DNA of 64,000 nucleotides from NCBI RefSeq assembly GCF_037042905.1, contig NC_087251.1, positions 43,835,373 to 43,899,372 on the forward strand, given 5' to 3'. The notes below the pieces were generated by a model. The model made no database searches and was not told the origin of the DNA. It saw only the letters and a program-made list of their open reading frames with translations. The position numbers and the translations under genes were made by a program. The stretch's first letter is position 1, and every line of letters starts with the position of its first letter. This DNA comes from Lytechinus pictus (Eukaryota; Echinodermata; Echinoidea; Temnopleuroida; Toxopneustidae). This document shows positions 1 through 12,609 of the stretch, in pieces.

Positions 1-479
1 GATACCTGCCTCTTTCATATATTATTTCCATGATATAAAATTAAAGCGAGAAAGGTGTAAAAAAATATATACATCTACAATTTACAAAAAATATCAGCTA
101 CAATTAAAAAAAAATCAGCTACAGTGTGCCAAATATTTAATTGGATTCTTGAGTTTCATTCCACATAATTTGAGCTGTACATGAAATATTCAAGATGGTG
201 TAGAATTATTAATTTCGATTGAAAGTACAAAGACTTTTATCTATCTGACTGACTAAATTTGATTTGATTTATTTCTGCATTCACATCAGTATCAGAATTA
301 CAAAATACATGTATACAATATACAAATTGAATGACGAATATATTTCATATAAATTAGAATTGTTTTAATCGGCACCAAGCCAAATTAGCAAATCACAAAC
401 GACAATTCAGAAAACAATCCACGAAGAATTGGATGTTCAGCCTCAGATACTGTCAGCAATTTTGCTTTAGATCTCTAGT

Positions 480-485
480 TTTATT
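480..485 (-). terminator. AATAAA polyadenylation signal of the galaxin-like gene
   Basis: AATAAA on the minus strand lies about 50 nt after the TGA. Another AATAAA lies at 268-273 and could serve a longer 3' UTR. Apart from these, nothing gene-like is visible in 1-535. Confidence 0.5.
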
Positions 486-535
486 TCATTATTTTCTTAT
501 AAAGAAACTAAGTGAAATATTTAGATGTTGAGAAT

Positions 536-924
536 TCATTCTAAGATACTGCTGAGTTTCCGGACTAACCGCCTGTTGTAAGGCATGATGACGTCTCCTC
601 TTGTGATTTGGAGTGTGGATTCAGTCAGCCCACCCTCTGCGTCCATGAAAACGACAATCTTTTGACCACGTCTGAAAGATTGAGCACTGCATCCGCGAAG
701 ACGTGGTATCGTCATCTGGAGCATACCTTCGCTATCTTCAAGCGTGGCCGGTAGAACCCCACGAAGAGGATCAACTGATTCTATAGAGTAGGACATGGAA
801 TTGTCTTGGCTGTCGATGTCTGAAATGATCGCGATGAAAACGCGTTCTTTGGGTCGAAGTATGTCGGTACAAGTTGACGAGATTCGGTCACTCCTGTGTT
901 TCAAGTTGCAATGGCATTGAGGGT
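536..924 (-). CDS. Galaxin-like gene, terminal exon with NTR-like domain (exon 13)
   Basis: The last exon encodes 128 residues plus TGA (538-536). It begins in phase 1 after a TTTTGCAG acceptor. It starts with a Cys-x-Cys (DPQCHC) and continues with beta-strand-like segments (VFIAIISDID, KIVVFMD). A late C-S-A-Q-S-F-R-R-G and a final helix ending RRLVRKLSSILE follow. This order (CxC, strands, Cys then Gly with hydrophobic strand, polar-aromatic helix) resembles the netrin/TIMP/complement C345C (NTR) fold. It has fewer cysteines than a typical NTR domain, so the assignment is tentative. The exon clearly belongs to the gene by phase and splice signals. Confidence 0.65.
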
Positions 925-3900
925 CTGCAAAATTAAATACAAACAAAATAAATGACCGATTAAAAATAAAAAGTAACTCGAAGGATATCACATCTTCCGA
1001 AGTACACACTAATAATGAAGTTGCAGTTACTAATATTTTTTTAAGTGTAAGCTAATAGAGTTCTTTGTTCTCGTGAGTATTTTTTTTTTTTTGGGGGGGG
1101 GTCTTATATTCGGGGATAAAATAGTAGAAAGCATAGAAAACTTCATTTCTAAGGTGTAAGTAAACAGGTATAAGAAAATGGCACCGTTTGCTATCAGAAT
1201 ATCCAATCGGATTCTTACTCATGTTAATGGGGGAGGGTGGCCGGGCTCGTTTTTTTTGTGTGTGTGGTTATTTGTGTATAATGAAGGTACACAGATATGT
1301 TATGAAGAAACAGTTCCCATCCCACCTCTCCATGTGATTCGAATCTTTACCTTGTGCGGATGACTCGTTTGGACATGTCTCTCCTCGAGGGCTGATAGTG
1401 TAATCGTCACAGCAAGTCTCCTTCGATGGTTGGTAGTAAGAAGCACCACAGCATTCGGCACCGTTAACCTTGTCATGCAACTCTCCTTGACAGCAGTCAA
1501 AGCGAGTAGGATTGTACGGAGTGTCCACGCAACAAGACGTCTTGCCACTGGACGCATCCGATGGTCGACCATTGCAGCATATGAAGTCATCCCGAAGATC
1601 GAATACAAAGTTACCACAGCAGGTCTGTGTCAACGCGTCGTACTCCTGCTCGTCACACAGTAAACGGATATCTACCCCGTTGTTGACCTCCTCTTCTCCT
1701 GCATCAGGTATGATGTATTCTGTAACAAGTGGTGTGATGGTATCAGAATCAGAGCACATCTCTATTGTAACATTGAAAATCTTGGAACCGCAACAGTCTT
1801 GTTCTGAAGAGGAAAACGACACTCCACCGCAGCATCCAAAATCATCGTTTTGCATGTGTACCTCCCCGCCACAACAAGTCTCGATGTAGGTATTGATGAC
1901 GTTACCACCGCAGCATTCGTTGGGGTCTCCTTGGAGGAGGGGGATACCGTTACAGCATGTCTGGTAGTGAGTGTCGATCAGTTCACCACCACAGCATTCG
2001 ATGTGGTGTCCCTGGAGATTTGGCCAGACCATACCTCCGCAGCAGATCTCCTCGTCCGGGTTCCTCACAATGTCAATGCCGCAGCATTCGCCATCAGCGA
2101 CAAACTTGTGCTCGACGCCACCACAGCACGTATGTTGGGAGCTCTGATACGTATCAGCATCACAACAAGATATAGCATGTTCTGCCATTCTGGACTGGGT
2201 AAAGGGGAAGAGGTCATTCATACAACAGCTCTCTGTGCGAGGATCGTACGTCATATCACCACAGCATTGAAGTCCAGCTTGTCCTTGGCTGAGGTATCCA
2301 TTGCAACATACGCTGGTAAGGTCATCTGACTCATAGGTCTGGGTACCGCAACATTCTGTCCTATCACTTGCTCGGGTATGTCTGTGAATCGGATACAAAG
2401 GAATAATTTATTTATCATCAGTGACATCGAGACCCATGTACGATAAAACGCAGTTCTATTAATTGAATAAATAAATGCATCACTTTCCAAAAATATAAAC
2501 CTTGATTAAGTACTCTCCCAAAAAGCATACATGCTGTCATGGGGAGAAATTTGAAATGTTGAAACTATCACACACAGAACTCAGATGGTAAAAAAAAATA
2601 TTTTTATACTTGTAAGACGGGTTCCAGAACCACTTCGAGCGTTCAAGTTACATGTTAAACTGGTTTCCACTAAACTGTTTCCATAAAACTAGTTTAAGAA
2701 AGGAGATGAGAAGGGGTTCTTACATGACTCCATTGCAGCAGATCTGGTCGGTGCCATCATAAGCTTGGTCATTACAGCATTCTCCGTCTGCTATGGCAAA
2801 TACCCATCCTTCACACACGGTCTCGGTAGCCGGGTTAAAAGCAGTAAAACCATCGCACTCATCTCGACCACCGTATCGTTCATGGAGATATCCATCGCAA
2901 CAAATCTGGCTGGTAGGGTCCGTCAGAAGGTTATACCCACAGCAGGATGCATCTAATATTTCAAATCAAAGGAAAGAAAGATTCTAGTTATTTCAAGTTT
3001 AAAGGGACATCGCGTGATACAACCTATTCCATAAGACCACCCTAGTCCATGGAAAGACCAGATTCTTTGATAGCAGGCTGTTTAATTTTTAGTCAGTGGA
3101 ACTAATTATTATTATTTCGGATTTCCGTTTTCGAATGAAGCCAGGATAAAAACTTACCACTATTTGTAATTTGATGAATATTTCCATTACAGCACTTCTC
3201 TGTGGCTGGATCAAAAGCATAAAGACCGCAGCACTCTCCGTTCTCCGAACCTCGAGGTAAGGGTGTTGGGAAGCCCATGCAACATAGTTCACCAGCTCCA
3301 AGAAGTTGTTGACCACAGCAAACGTTTTCATCGGGATGGTATGGGATGTCCCCGCAGAGCTCTGGGTAGTCTTCGACCTCGTCTAAAGGTCGGATGGTTC
3401 CGCTCTGGTCACACATATGCGTCAAGGTGCTGTAGGCATGGTTTCGGCAGCATCTGTACGGAATCAAAAGTGGAGTGCTACAATTCTTTGAAGAATAAGA
3501 GATTTTCTTTATTTCAATATATCATATTACTGAATAAGGTGAGAAAAAAAACCTGGATACCTGAGTACGTGGTTGAGATTTGAAGATAAAAAAATTGTAA
3601 GCCTTAAACAACAGTGGCAGTGGTAGTTTTTGTATATTATTCTTTGTTGTTGTAATGAGAACTTAACCCAGATGGCTCCTTACCCAGATTCGAAAGACGG
3701 GATATCGTGGACGGTTGCCATGCAGCACGTTTGGAGAGCAGGTATGAAAGATATGATGGTTCCTGGACAACACTCCCTTTCGTAGCCATCTTCGTCAAAT
3801 CGCCCCCTGATGAAATCGTCGCAACACACCTCCGCTGTCGGGTCATAGATCTCAATGCCACAAACCGCCAGGTTCCGTGCTAAAACTTCGATACCACCGT

Positions 3901-6900
3901 CTTCCATGCATACCTGATATGGAGAAAAGAAGAGGAAACAGAAAACAAGGTTACAACTAGTATTTAAAGACTTTTTAAAGGATATTCAGTTGTTAGAAAG
4001 CGTCTTCTTTGGATCTCCTATGGAATTTAGGAGCATCTACTTTAATCCTAAGGTCGATTTCTGATAGAAGTAACACGCTCAAAAATCCTTCCGATTGTGC
4101 TGGATTCGGGGCAACTCATTAATCTGTTGACTACTGGTTTCAGTCATTCACAAAGGCTTTTAAAGGGATTCACCCAGTTCCAGTTGGTAATGAGGTAATA
4201 ACATTCTTTTGAAAACGTTTCATTGGGAATAGTTTGATCAACTATACCTTACCTGAGTTGCAGTGTTGTATGTGACATCGAAGCATATTGCATCATCAGT
4301 CTCAATCGTTTTGAAAACAGCATATTGCCCGATAGGATCACAGAGTTCGTTCGCTGATAGGATGCGTGAATCACAGCATTGACCTTCACCAGTCGGTACA
4401 TGGTGCAAAGTATCTGAGGTTAAGAAAGAAATCACGTTAATTTAGAGTCAAAGGGGAGGGGTAATAAAAATGGAAACGTTAAGAAAACTACTCGATCTTC
4501 AATCGTTGCTCATGGTGTCATTTGCTTCTTTTGTCAGTTTGGTACAAAGTGTGTGAAAGCATACTCATCGTTTCATCTGTATCTTCAGTTTTGTTTTAAA
4601 TCCACTTCGATATTCCCCATTTACAAACCAAGTTAAGTAATTTGTTCATCAGTTATAACAACACTTCTTACCTTCAAGCAGCCCTCGGCAACATGTTGCT
4701 TGAGATGGGTCATAGGCCTGAACAGTACCGCAACACTCGCCATCGATGATATCGTCAAAGCTTCGACTGGCGCAGCACGTTTGGCTTGTTGGATCGTAGG
4801 TTGACAGGCCACAGCACTCCTCAGACGGGGATGACTTCTCCAAGATGGCGGTTGGCTCGTCATTAGACCCACAACATAACTCAATCGAGGAGTTGTATGT
4901 TTCTGTAGAAATCATGATCAGTGGATGAGGAAAACAATTATTTCAATACTGTTGTCGAGTAAGAAGAATGCTAAAGGGCCTATGAATATTAGGAGAATCT
5001 CTTCATAAATGTCCTTATAATTCATGTCGTTGTTAAGTAAAGTAAGTTTTTTAGTTTAGTATTAAGTTCAGCTTAAGTTTATTCAACCAATTATAAGTAA
5101 ATATCGAGTCTGAACGGGAATCTATAAATTATTTCAGATATCAAAAACCTCATACTGGTAAACGCATTATTCTAATTTATTTATTTATTGATTGATTGGT
5201 ATTTTTTTTTCATTTTTATCATCAAGACACTGTCAAACATTAAAAAAAGGATCTTACGGAGAAGTTTGATTTGAGTAGATTTATATCGAATGAAGAGAAA
5301 CTGATGTGTCTTTTCTCGTACGTACCCTCTCCACAGCACGCTACGTTTTCTTCTCTCTCGTAGAGGGTGTCCTGGCAACAAATGTGGTTTGTCTTGAAGA
5401 AGGACTCATCTCCGCAACACGCTTGTACATTAGGTAACTCGGGGATTCCCCGGAACAGATTGTTATTACAGCAAGATGACTGAGAAGCCAGATACGATTC
5501 GGATCCACAGCATTTAGCTCCGTTATCTGTTGAACAAAGATAAATCATTAAAAAATATTACAAATCCCATCTTTATTGATGATGTCAGTGTCATAATTTT
5601 TGAGTTTGTTGTATTTAAATTATATGCATGACATGATGCAAATATAAGTATATCCGGTACCGTATATAGGATCACCCTCATAGCATTTACCTTCCATTTT
5701 CTAATCGTCACACAAATTATAGAGATTGTCAACATTCCTGGTTTTGAGGTTTTCTGCTCTAGATAACATGTCACTAAGTCAAGGTATCACACATCGCTAA
5801 AGTATAAACCCGCACAAATAGTAAATGATCCCTATAAAAAAATAATATGAAGTAGGATGAGGTTGTTGCTTACATACCTGAAGAGTGGACATGGCCATGG
5901 CAACAGAGTTGTGAGCTGGGGTTGTAAGGTAATCTGTCGCTGCAACACATCTCAGTCATGACATTGTAGGTCGAGTTACCGCAGCACTCGGTCAATGAGT
6001 CCCTATTGTCGTGTGCCACCTACGATATAAAAAGTTAATGTTTGTGTCATCAGTGAGCAAACCACACCAAAATATATTCCTATCAATTCATTTTTGTGAG
6101 GGAGAATTTCCTGTACTTTGATCATTTATTAAGAAAAGATAACTCTAGGCTTTCTCAATTCAATTTTATGTATTAAGGTGCAACATGCAACCATGATAAA
6201 ACATGAAAGCATTATCTATGGTTATGATGCGTTTACAAAGACGGTGATTCTTTAACATATTTCATACTGTAGATCGTATGATAATTCAAGTGCTTACCCC
6301 ATCACAACAGATTTCATATCTTGGGTCAATAACTCTGTCTCCACAGCACTGACCAACGCCAGAAAGTGTTGCCATGGTTATATCTCCATCTTCCTCTACT
6401 GGACAGCATGACTCCTCGTCTGTATTGTATGTTGCTGACCCGCAGCAATCAAATTGACCTGATAGTGAAAGAAAAAAAAAAGTGAATTCCGATATCTTAC
6501 ACGATATGATATGCAACTACTTATACTACCGCTAATACTACAGTACTACTATTACTGCTACCACAGTTAGTACTACTTTTACTGCTACCAGTATACTTGC
6601 ACAGATTTTACTATTATTGCTGCAACTTGATTTACCACTAATATTACTATTACTGCTACCACTTAAACTACCACTTAAACTTCTTTTAATGCTACCACTT
6701 AAACTACCACTGCTAATACTACTACTGCTACTAATTTTACTACAGCTAATACTACTACTGCTTCTACCACTGTTGCCACTGCTATACTACTACTACTACT
6801 TCTGCCGCTACTACTGTAGCTACAATGTACTGCCGATGCTACTGCAGCCATCACTGTTTCTACAACTCCTTATTTTTCTAAGTCATATCCTGTATCCATA

Positions 6901-9900
6901 CCGTTTGTATTAGAATGGATGTGAAAGCCACAACAGATCGAGGTATCTGGGTTGTACCACTGTGTAAAACCACAGCATCGTTCGCCCTCTGATTTCCCCT
7001 TCACCTCACCACCACAACAGATCGCATCTTTAGGGTTGTAAATTCTGTCACCACCTGTAATAATTAAAAATTTGAAAATATCATGTTTGATAATGAGCAA
7101 TGACGGCCTGAAAGTCATGAAAACGCAACTATAATGTATCAATATTACTATTACCCTTCAGTTTTTCTTTGTTTTATTGGGATGTCGTCTTGTTACTTGA
7201 GCGTTTCATTTATACTCTTGTATCTCTGCTCCGATGTCTTGGTTTTTCATTGTCTAATATATTATTGCCTATTTTTTCATTATTATTAATAATCAGTCTT
7301 TCACGATAACTTGTACATATAATTTTTGTATTTGATGAATTAATAAATCTCTTTGAGTTGAATCATTACAAACGATTTGCAATAATTGATAAGCCCTGTA
7401 TCATCGGCATCATTTGAATTGATCATCATGATTACTTCTACCCAATGATCAATAGTATCATCATCGTCACCACTCACGATCGCCGCCACCACCATCACCA
7501 CCACCACTACTACAAACAGTACCATCAACACCACCAATACCACCTAGTCTGCTGGGCAAACCCTTCACTCGAGTTAAGGGTCTGAATGTGCAGCCTTATC
7601 ATGCCTTGTCGTGTACTGAAGGCCTCACAGCAAGTTTTGTATGTGCTAGTCTTTGCGTGGAGACACACTTGTTGATCAAAGTTTCAATCAGGGTCTGTGC
7701 CTGCAGACTAAATACCACCTACACCAACACCACCCACATGAAACTACCAACCATCCTCCACCACGAACACCAACTCCATCACTACAACCAACACCACCAT
7801 CAACACCTTCACCACCATCAACGCCCTACTTACAGCAAAGAGGACGATTACCCCTTCCTCCTTGGTATATGTTTCCACCACAGCACACCTCTGTAGCAAC
7901 GTTGTACCGTCTGTTTTCACCCGTTGACGGGTTCGGACATAGTCCATTTTTCGCCTCTGCGTTTCCTGCCACTGAAGAAATAAAATCAAACTTACATGAT
8001 TAAATTTGTTATCAACATTTGGGATTTAAGAGCATTGATTGAATTTCTGCCAACATCATTTGTTTTCTGTCATACCCATATCGAAATATTTATTAGCAAT
8101 GTAGTATGCCTCGCATTTGAGTCTTGGATCGCTTGTTGGAATGCTCCCCAGGGAGTGGAGAAAGTACATACATTCTGTGCGGGCATGTCAGGATCCGATG
8201 ACCGATATATATTAAAACTGTTTTTGTTGGAAAAGTACCATCATGAACGTCTTTGAATGGTGTGTGCGCTCTTCTAATAAATCCATATCATTATTATTAT
8301 TTAGAATTTTTCATTTTTCAAACCTTTCTGTGTGCCCTATTATTCTCTGACGAAAGTCATCTTCAGGAATTTTGAAGTCACATCAATTTTAGAATAACGG
8401 GTGAAATTTGTTCATGGTTTCTTTATTTATTAAAATGAGGAGAGCACGACGGTGCCCGTTCGCTTTTCCTAAATTCCCCCGAAATGTTACCCTTACGTCA
8501 AATCAGGGATAAATATAAAATAAAGAGTGAGACATTAATTAGTTTGCGGGGTATCCCTCTTCTTCCGGCGTTCCCCTTTTTCGTGACATATCTAAAAATA
8601 GATCCAGTACAATAGGGAGACCAAAAACACCGAATAAGGAAAAAAACCCATGGAGTTGAATGCAATTGAACAAACACTTTTGTAAACAACCTTTAGACAC
8701 GTCAGAATAAATACAGAACTAACTGGGTTGCTATCACATTGAATAAACAAAAAGTTTGCGAACAGCGTTTTTTTTTAACTCGTCGTTTTTTTAAATAACT
8801 TTTAAGGAGTTCCGTTTAGGGTAATTTTACTACCTCCTATTTACATGAATATGTTTCAAATGTGTATTATCCCTTTTAATCCCCATTTTATAGGACAGTG
8901 CTTTGTGAGATAACTTATTGTGAGATATTGTAGGCTTACAGGAATTTAATGCGCGATGAGGAAACATGAGTATGAAAATACGAATCTCTTTGTAGTGTTT
9001 CGGAAGTCTATATGCGCGATTTTCCCCAGGGTATATAATTATGATAATATCAAAAGCTAAACCAGGTAAAAGTAAAATTGAAACACCATGGTACATAAAC
9101 ACCAAGGTACATGCATAAAAATAATCATAATTCAAAATCACACTATTTCAAATCACATAATTATGTCGCGTTTTTTTACAGACTACATTATTTGAGATAG
9201 TTCTCAAAGCAAGAATTTTCCAGAACTATTCCGTTCTAAGGAGACAGATCGGTTGGGTGTATATAGGCTAAATGTCAGACGAAAACAAACAGAAATCATT
9301 ACTTGGTGGAAAATCCCAAAGGTTTAACTTTGATGGGGGGTACTAACCGTATTATAATGTTCAACTCTTCGAAGCGTGATCTGATTTCTGTGTCTGTAGT
9401 CTAAAATATTCCACCTTAATCATATATCGTTTTGCCTCCCAAGGGAATGACGAATTTTTCCTATGCAATGTATATGCAATTTACCTCAAGCTGAGAAAAA
9501 GAATAATTTACATTTGATGGCTGTAAACGCTTGCATTCGTGAAAATTAAATGAATAAATGATTATTAATAATCACGAATGGGGAGATCACAATGGTAGGC
9601 TCGACCCGCCCCCTCGGTGCTTACGTCACAATTGCATTGATCAATGTACAACAAAGGTTATGACGTAGGCTATTCATTAAAACGGTTCATTGATTTGGGG
9701 GAATCATGTGAAATCGAGATGTATTGGTGAAAGGCAGTGGGGAATTTTCCACAACCAGAACTCTATCCTACTATTGTCGCGTTATTTTAAACATTCAAAA
9801 TAAAAAAAAATGCTTCTGAAAATGAATTGGCACTTTTTTATTATCAATCTCATTTCAAACTGCTCAAAGCAAGAACGATTTTTCTTAACTGTTTTATTTA

Positions 9901-11252
9901 TTTTACATTTCGTTTCTCTTTCACATTTGAAATTTAAATGAGGTGTGAGAAATATCTTTTATTCATATTTGAAGGTCATGTGACCAGAGACAATATTCAC
10001 CTATGATAAAAACGAATGGCATTTTGTGATTTTAATATTTCAGTTTCATTTTAGCTAACTTCTAAAAGGAAACCTTGGATAATTGTCTTTAGATTGTGTT
10101 GAAAATAAGATTGAATCAATATAAAAAGTGAAATGAAAACAACGAGCAAACAAGCACAAAAAACTAATATTCTAAACAATTGAAATCGATGAATTATTTG
10201 GTTTTGGGAGGATATTATACATACTTTCAAATTTAATTTTCTGCTGTATACATTTAAACTGCATCTATAATAAGGGCAAAGTCTAATTCCCCCAATTTTT
10301 TTTTCATTCCTTCAATATTAGAACATTATGAGCGTGGATCGTGAGTAAGTTAAATAAGAGATTGAGAGTGAATACATTTTGTTAATTTAATTTACAATTC
10401 TTCCACCAAACTAAGAACTTGATTTAAGGATATTATATTGTGACGATAATAAGTATTAATTATAATAATAATAATAATAATATTATTAATATTAGTAGTA
10501 GTAGCGTTATCATTATTATTATCAGTAGTAGTAGTAGAAGGAGGAGAAGTAGTATAGTAGTAGTCGTAGTCTTAGTAGTAATGATATCATTATTTATTTT
10601 TGTTGCTTTTTTTAAAGAAATTAAAACATTAAAGAAAGAGAGAACGGTTTCTTTATTAACTTTCGTGTCGACAAACATAACTTTAAATACAGATCTTGAA
10701 ACCTACTTCGTATTATCGTGTTAAAAAAAAATGAAATTCCGATGATGAGGGATGAGATTATCTTCCGACAAGTGTCAGGTCTGATAACTTTCTCTATTAA
10801 TTTTTGATGGCTCAGAAGCACGGGTGCCTGACGGTCACCACTTCAATATTGGTGATTTCAAGTTCAGTGTTGACCTTTTGATGTTGGTGTTAGGTCCATT
10901 TTTACACGATTATAACAGCAAACATACAATGAAGATGGTCCCGAAAAGTCACTCACTACATAGTTGTTGAGATGTCAATTATGTGATCTGGATCAGTTTT
11001 ACAAACTCTGAATAGGTTTTGGAGCTAGGGGAAGCAATCCAAATTTCAACACCAACACCGAGGCCAACACCAGACTTGAAATCACCCAATTGTCGGATAA
11101 ATCATAATCTGTCAGGTATATATCATCCAACAAGTCCTTGCGTAATCAGATAATACGCTCCCAACGTCGCCCTACCTAAAGCATGAAATCGCATTTAATT
11201 ATGGGGGAGTGCCACATGCAAATTTGTATGTTATCTCTGACCCCACCCCGCC

Positions 11253-11304
<52 letters not shown>

Positions 11305-12026
11305 CCCTCTCTCTCTTTGCATTATTTCAATTCGTCCTGGTATTTTGATAATTTAGTCATCCTCTATTGCATAACGTCTCACCACCAAGTTGCAATGATG
11401 TACATGTATTTCGAAATTTACACTAAATAATACTACTGGCGGTGACAAATTACTAAACATGTTGAAACATATATATATATATATATTTATATCTCGAGAT
11501 GGATGCATCATAGTTGTGCAAGACTACTAATATTAATATTAAACAAACAAAAACAGGCTTATTGACATGCAGATAGCTTTTTAAATATGAAGTAACTTCT
11601 TAAGAAGTTCTCCGGATCAATAATGTATTGTAGTCACGTGATTTTCTAAATAAAATGACAATCTGACTTGACATAAATGACCTAAAAAGTAAGTTCACAT
11701 CTCTTATTCTCAGGAATTATTATTTCTTTTTATTTCAACTCATCATTTTGTAGCTGTGTTTGTACACATGTGAGCCTTCGTAAGCACATAGGGGCGTACG
11801 GCTCCAATTTCTCTCCGAGAGTCAAATGATATAGGTGCCGTTGCCCAGGGATACCAATATATTGATAAGATTTCGGTTCCGTGTCAATTGATTCCGATCT
11901 ATAAAAAAATTGTCGAGATGCCCATAATTTCAAAACAATAATCTAAGGAAGGAAAAATTGATACTTACATGATGCAGCGATGATGAATGTCACTGTAATA
12001 TAGTTGATATAGATGAAAGATGTCAT
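536..12026 (-). CDS. Galaxin-like secreted di-cysteine repeat protein with C-terminal NTR-like domain, 13 coding exons
   Basis: Exons in transcript order: 12026-11969, 7971-7834, 7054-6902, 6458-6298, 6019-5878, 5526-5326, 4902-4672, 4413-4253, 3913-3684, 3453-3158, 2952-2724, 2381-1351, 924-536. All introns have GT/AG ends. Every phase matches (mostly 1-1, some 0 and 2), giving 3,420 nt, or 1,139 codons plus stop. Residues 1 to about 26 form a signal peptide starting MTSFIYINYITVTFIIAAS, with plausible cleavage after an A-E-A. The body holds about 55 Cys-Cys pairs, typically CCG or CCGG every 12-25 residues, alternating with segments such as TYDP-x-TE-x-CC. This is the hallmark of galaxin, an extracellular organic-matrix protein of coral skeletons with relatives in other invertebrates. 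The last exon lacks CC pairs and resembles an NTR module. Role in biomineral or extracellular matrix is inference. Intron 1 is about 4 kb and full of repeats. Confidence 0.88.
1351..2381 (-). CDS. Galaxin-like gene, large repeat exon (exon 12)
   Basis: This 1,031-nt exon alone encodes about 20 of the gene's CC pairs, so it is a tandem array inside one exon, unlike the 140-300-nt exons upstream. The acceptor follows a CAG at 2384-2382. The donor GTAAAG (1350-1345) leaves phase 1, which fits the next exon. Around 1620-1800 the array is interrupted by about 45 residues with single cysteines and an acidic stretch (GEEEVNNGVD), possibly a linker between two repeat blocks. Reading on past the donor gives a stop at 1268, so an intron-retained isoform lacking the last exon is possible. 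Confidence 0.85.
6525..6850. repeat. ACT/TAC/CTG trinucleotide-rich tract in galaxin intron 3
   Basis: This is a degenerate array of CTA, CTG and ACT triplets between two coding exons. It yields a spurious Leu/Pro open frame on the plus strand, which is not a gene. Confidence 0.8.
7420..7833. repeat. CAC/ACC-rich simple repeat interrupted by a MITE, galaxin intron 2
   Basis: Degenerate CAC/ACC triplet runs flank the MITE at 7545-7710 and run up to the donor of exon 2. The plus-strand His/Pro-rich open frames here are repeat shadows. Confidence 0.75.
7545..7710 (+). mobile_element. 166-bp MITE, family M1 copy 1 (galaxin intron 2)
   Basis: The termini are inverted: TAGTCTGC at the left and GCAGACTA at the right, with similarity extending about 20 bp inward. 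The 9-bp AATACCACC stands exactly at both outer edges (7536-7544 and 7711-7719) and looks like a target-site duplication. The surrounding ACC repeat weakens that slightly. A 9-bp duplication would suit a Mutator-like mobiliser (inference). A second copy in inverse orientation lies at 22921-23080. Confidence 0.75.
8099..8212 (+). mobile_element. Partial tRNA-derived SINE (3' body only), galaxin intron 1
   Basis: It matches the body of the fuller SINE at 18145-18492 from TAGTATGCCT through GGCATGTCAGGATCCGATGA. The tRNA head is missing, as expected of a 5'-truncated copy. Confidence 0.75.
8310..10430. other. Galaxin intron 1, no feature seen
   Basis: AT-rich intronic sequence. I see no conserved open frame, RNA gene or clear repeat boundary here. 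Confidence 0.6.
10455..10600. repeat. (ATA/GTA)n simple repeat
   Basis: TAA/ATT triplets grade into TAG/GTA triplets. The poly-Asn, poly-Ile and poly-Leu open frames on both strands are artefacts of this repeat. Confidence 0.85.
10851..11086 (+). mobile_element. 236-bp MITE, family M2 copy 1 (galaxin intron 1)
   Basis: It begins GGTGATTTCAAGTTC and ends GACTTGAAATCACC, giving inverted termini of about 20-25 bp. The subterminal ends are rich in AACACC/GGTGTT. The second copy, at 59481-59718, is similar along its whole length. Confidence 0.8.
11253..11301. repeat. (CA)n microsatellite
   Basis: An essentially uninterrupted CA run of about 24 units, followed by CT-rich sequence. Confidence 0.95.
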
Positions 12027-12133
12027 TCTGTATTTCAAATGTCTCTGCAAACTAGTCGAGAAGAGTCGTTACGTTTCGGTGCCTTTTTCTGACAGCCGCT
12101 GATCGTAGATTGGCACCAACGCCATTCTGCAAC

Positions 12134-12145
12134 CCTATTTATGCT
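12134..12145 (-). promoter_or_regulatory. TATA-like box of the galaxin-like gene
   Basis: On the minus strand the sequence CATAAATAGG lies about 110 nt upstream of the ATG (12026-12024). A start site near 12105 would give a 5' UTR of about 80 nt. The position is right for a TATA box, but no transcript evidence is available. Confidence 0.5.
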
Positions 12146-12609
12146 TAGCGAGTCAGTATACGTGCGCCCATGCAGCCATCCAAAATAGCACCCTTGTCAT
12201 TTTTAGGGACTTCCCCCGTATGCACCTTTGAGCATAACAGTCCGTCGGCAAGCCCAGAAAACGTAGCTTCTTTTATCCAAGTGATATTCATGACTATAGA
12301 GGGTTTTTGTAGGACCAAAACACCTTTTAGTCGGCCATTGCTGCTCTGAATATTGACCAAATTTCATGTTTTTGGTATCTTTGTAAAGAAGTAGAATCAT
12401 TATTTTAGGTCATGTGTTTGGATTTTTAAAAGGATTTTGTAATATAGGGAAAACTTTTGATCTAAAACATGAAACAAAATCATTTTTTCATCTAACAAAA
12501 GTTGTTTTCACACCTAATTTCTGTTCGAGCACAAATGATTTTTATATTATGATAAAGCTGAAGATCTAAGCTTTAATATGATATAATTTTTACAAGAAGA
12601 TGTATTTTA

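Noticed and set aside
1430..2329. Plus-strand open frames across the galaxin repeat exon
   Set aside because: They are antisense shadows of the Cys-rich exon. The minus-strand frame has phase-matched splice sites, and these do not.
6617..6913. Leu-rich plus-strand frame of about 98 codons
   Set aside because: It is a translation of the CTA/CTG triplet repeat inside intron 3.
7588..8003. His/Pro-rich plus-strand frames
   Set aside because: They arise from the MITE plus CAC/ACC repeat and run antisense to exon 2 of the galaxin-like gene.
10440..10821. Poly-Asn/poly-Leu frames on both strands
   Set aside because: Products of the ATA/GTA simple repeat.
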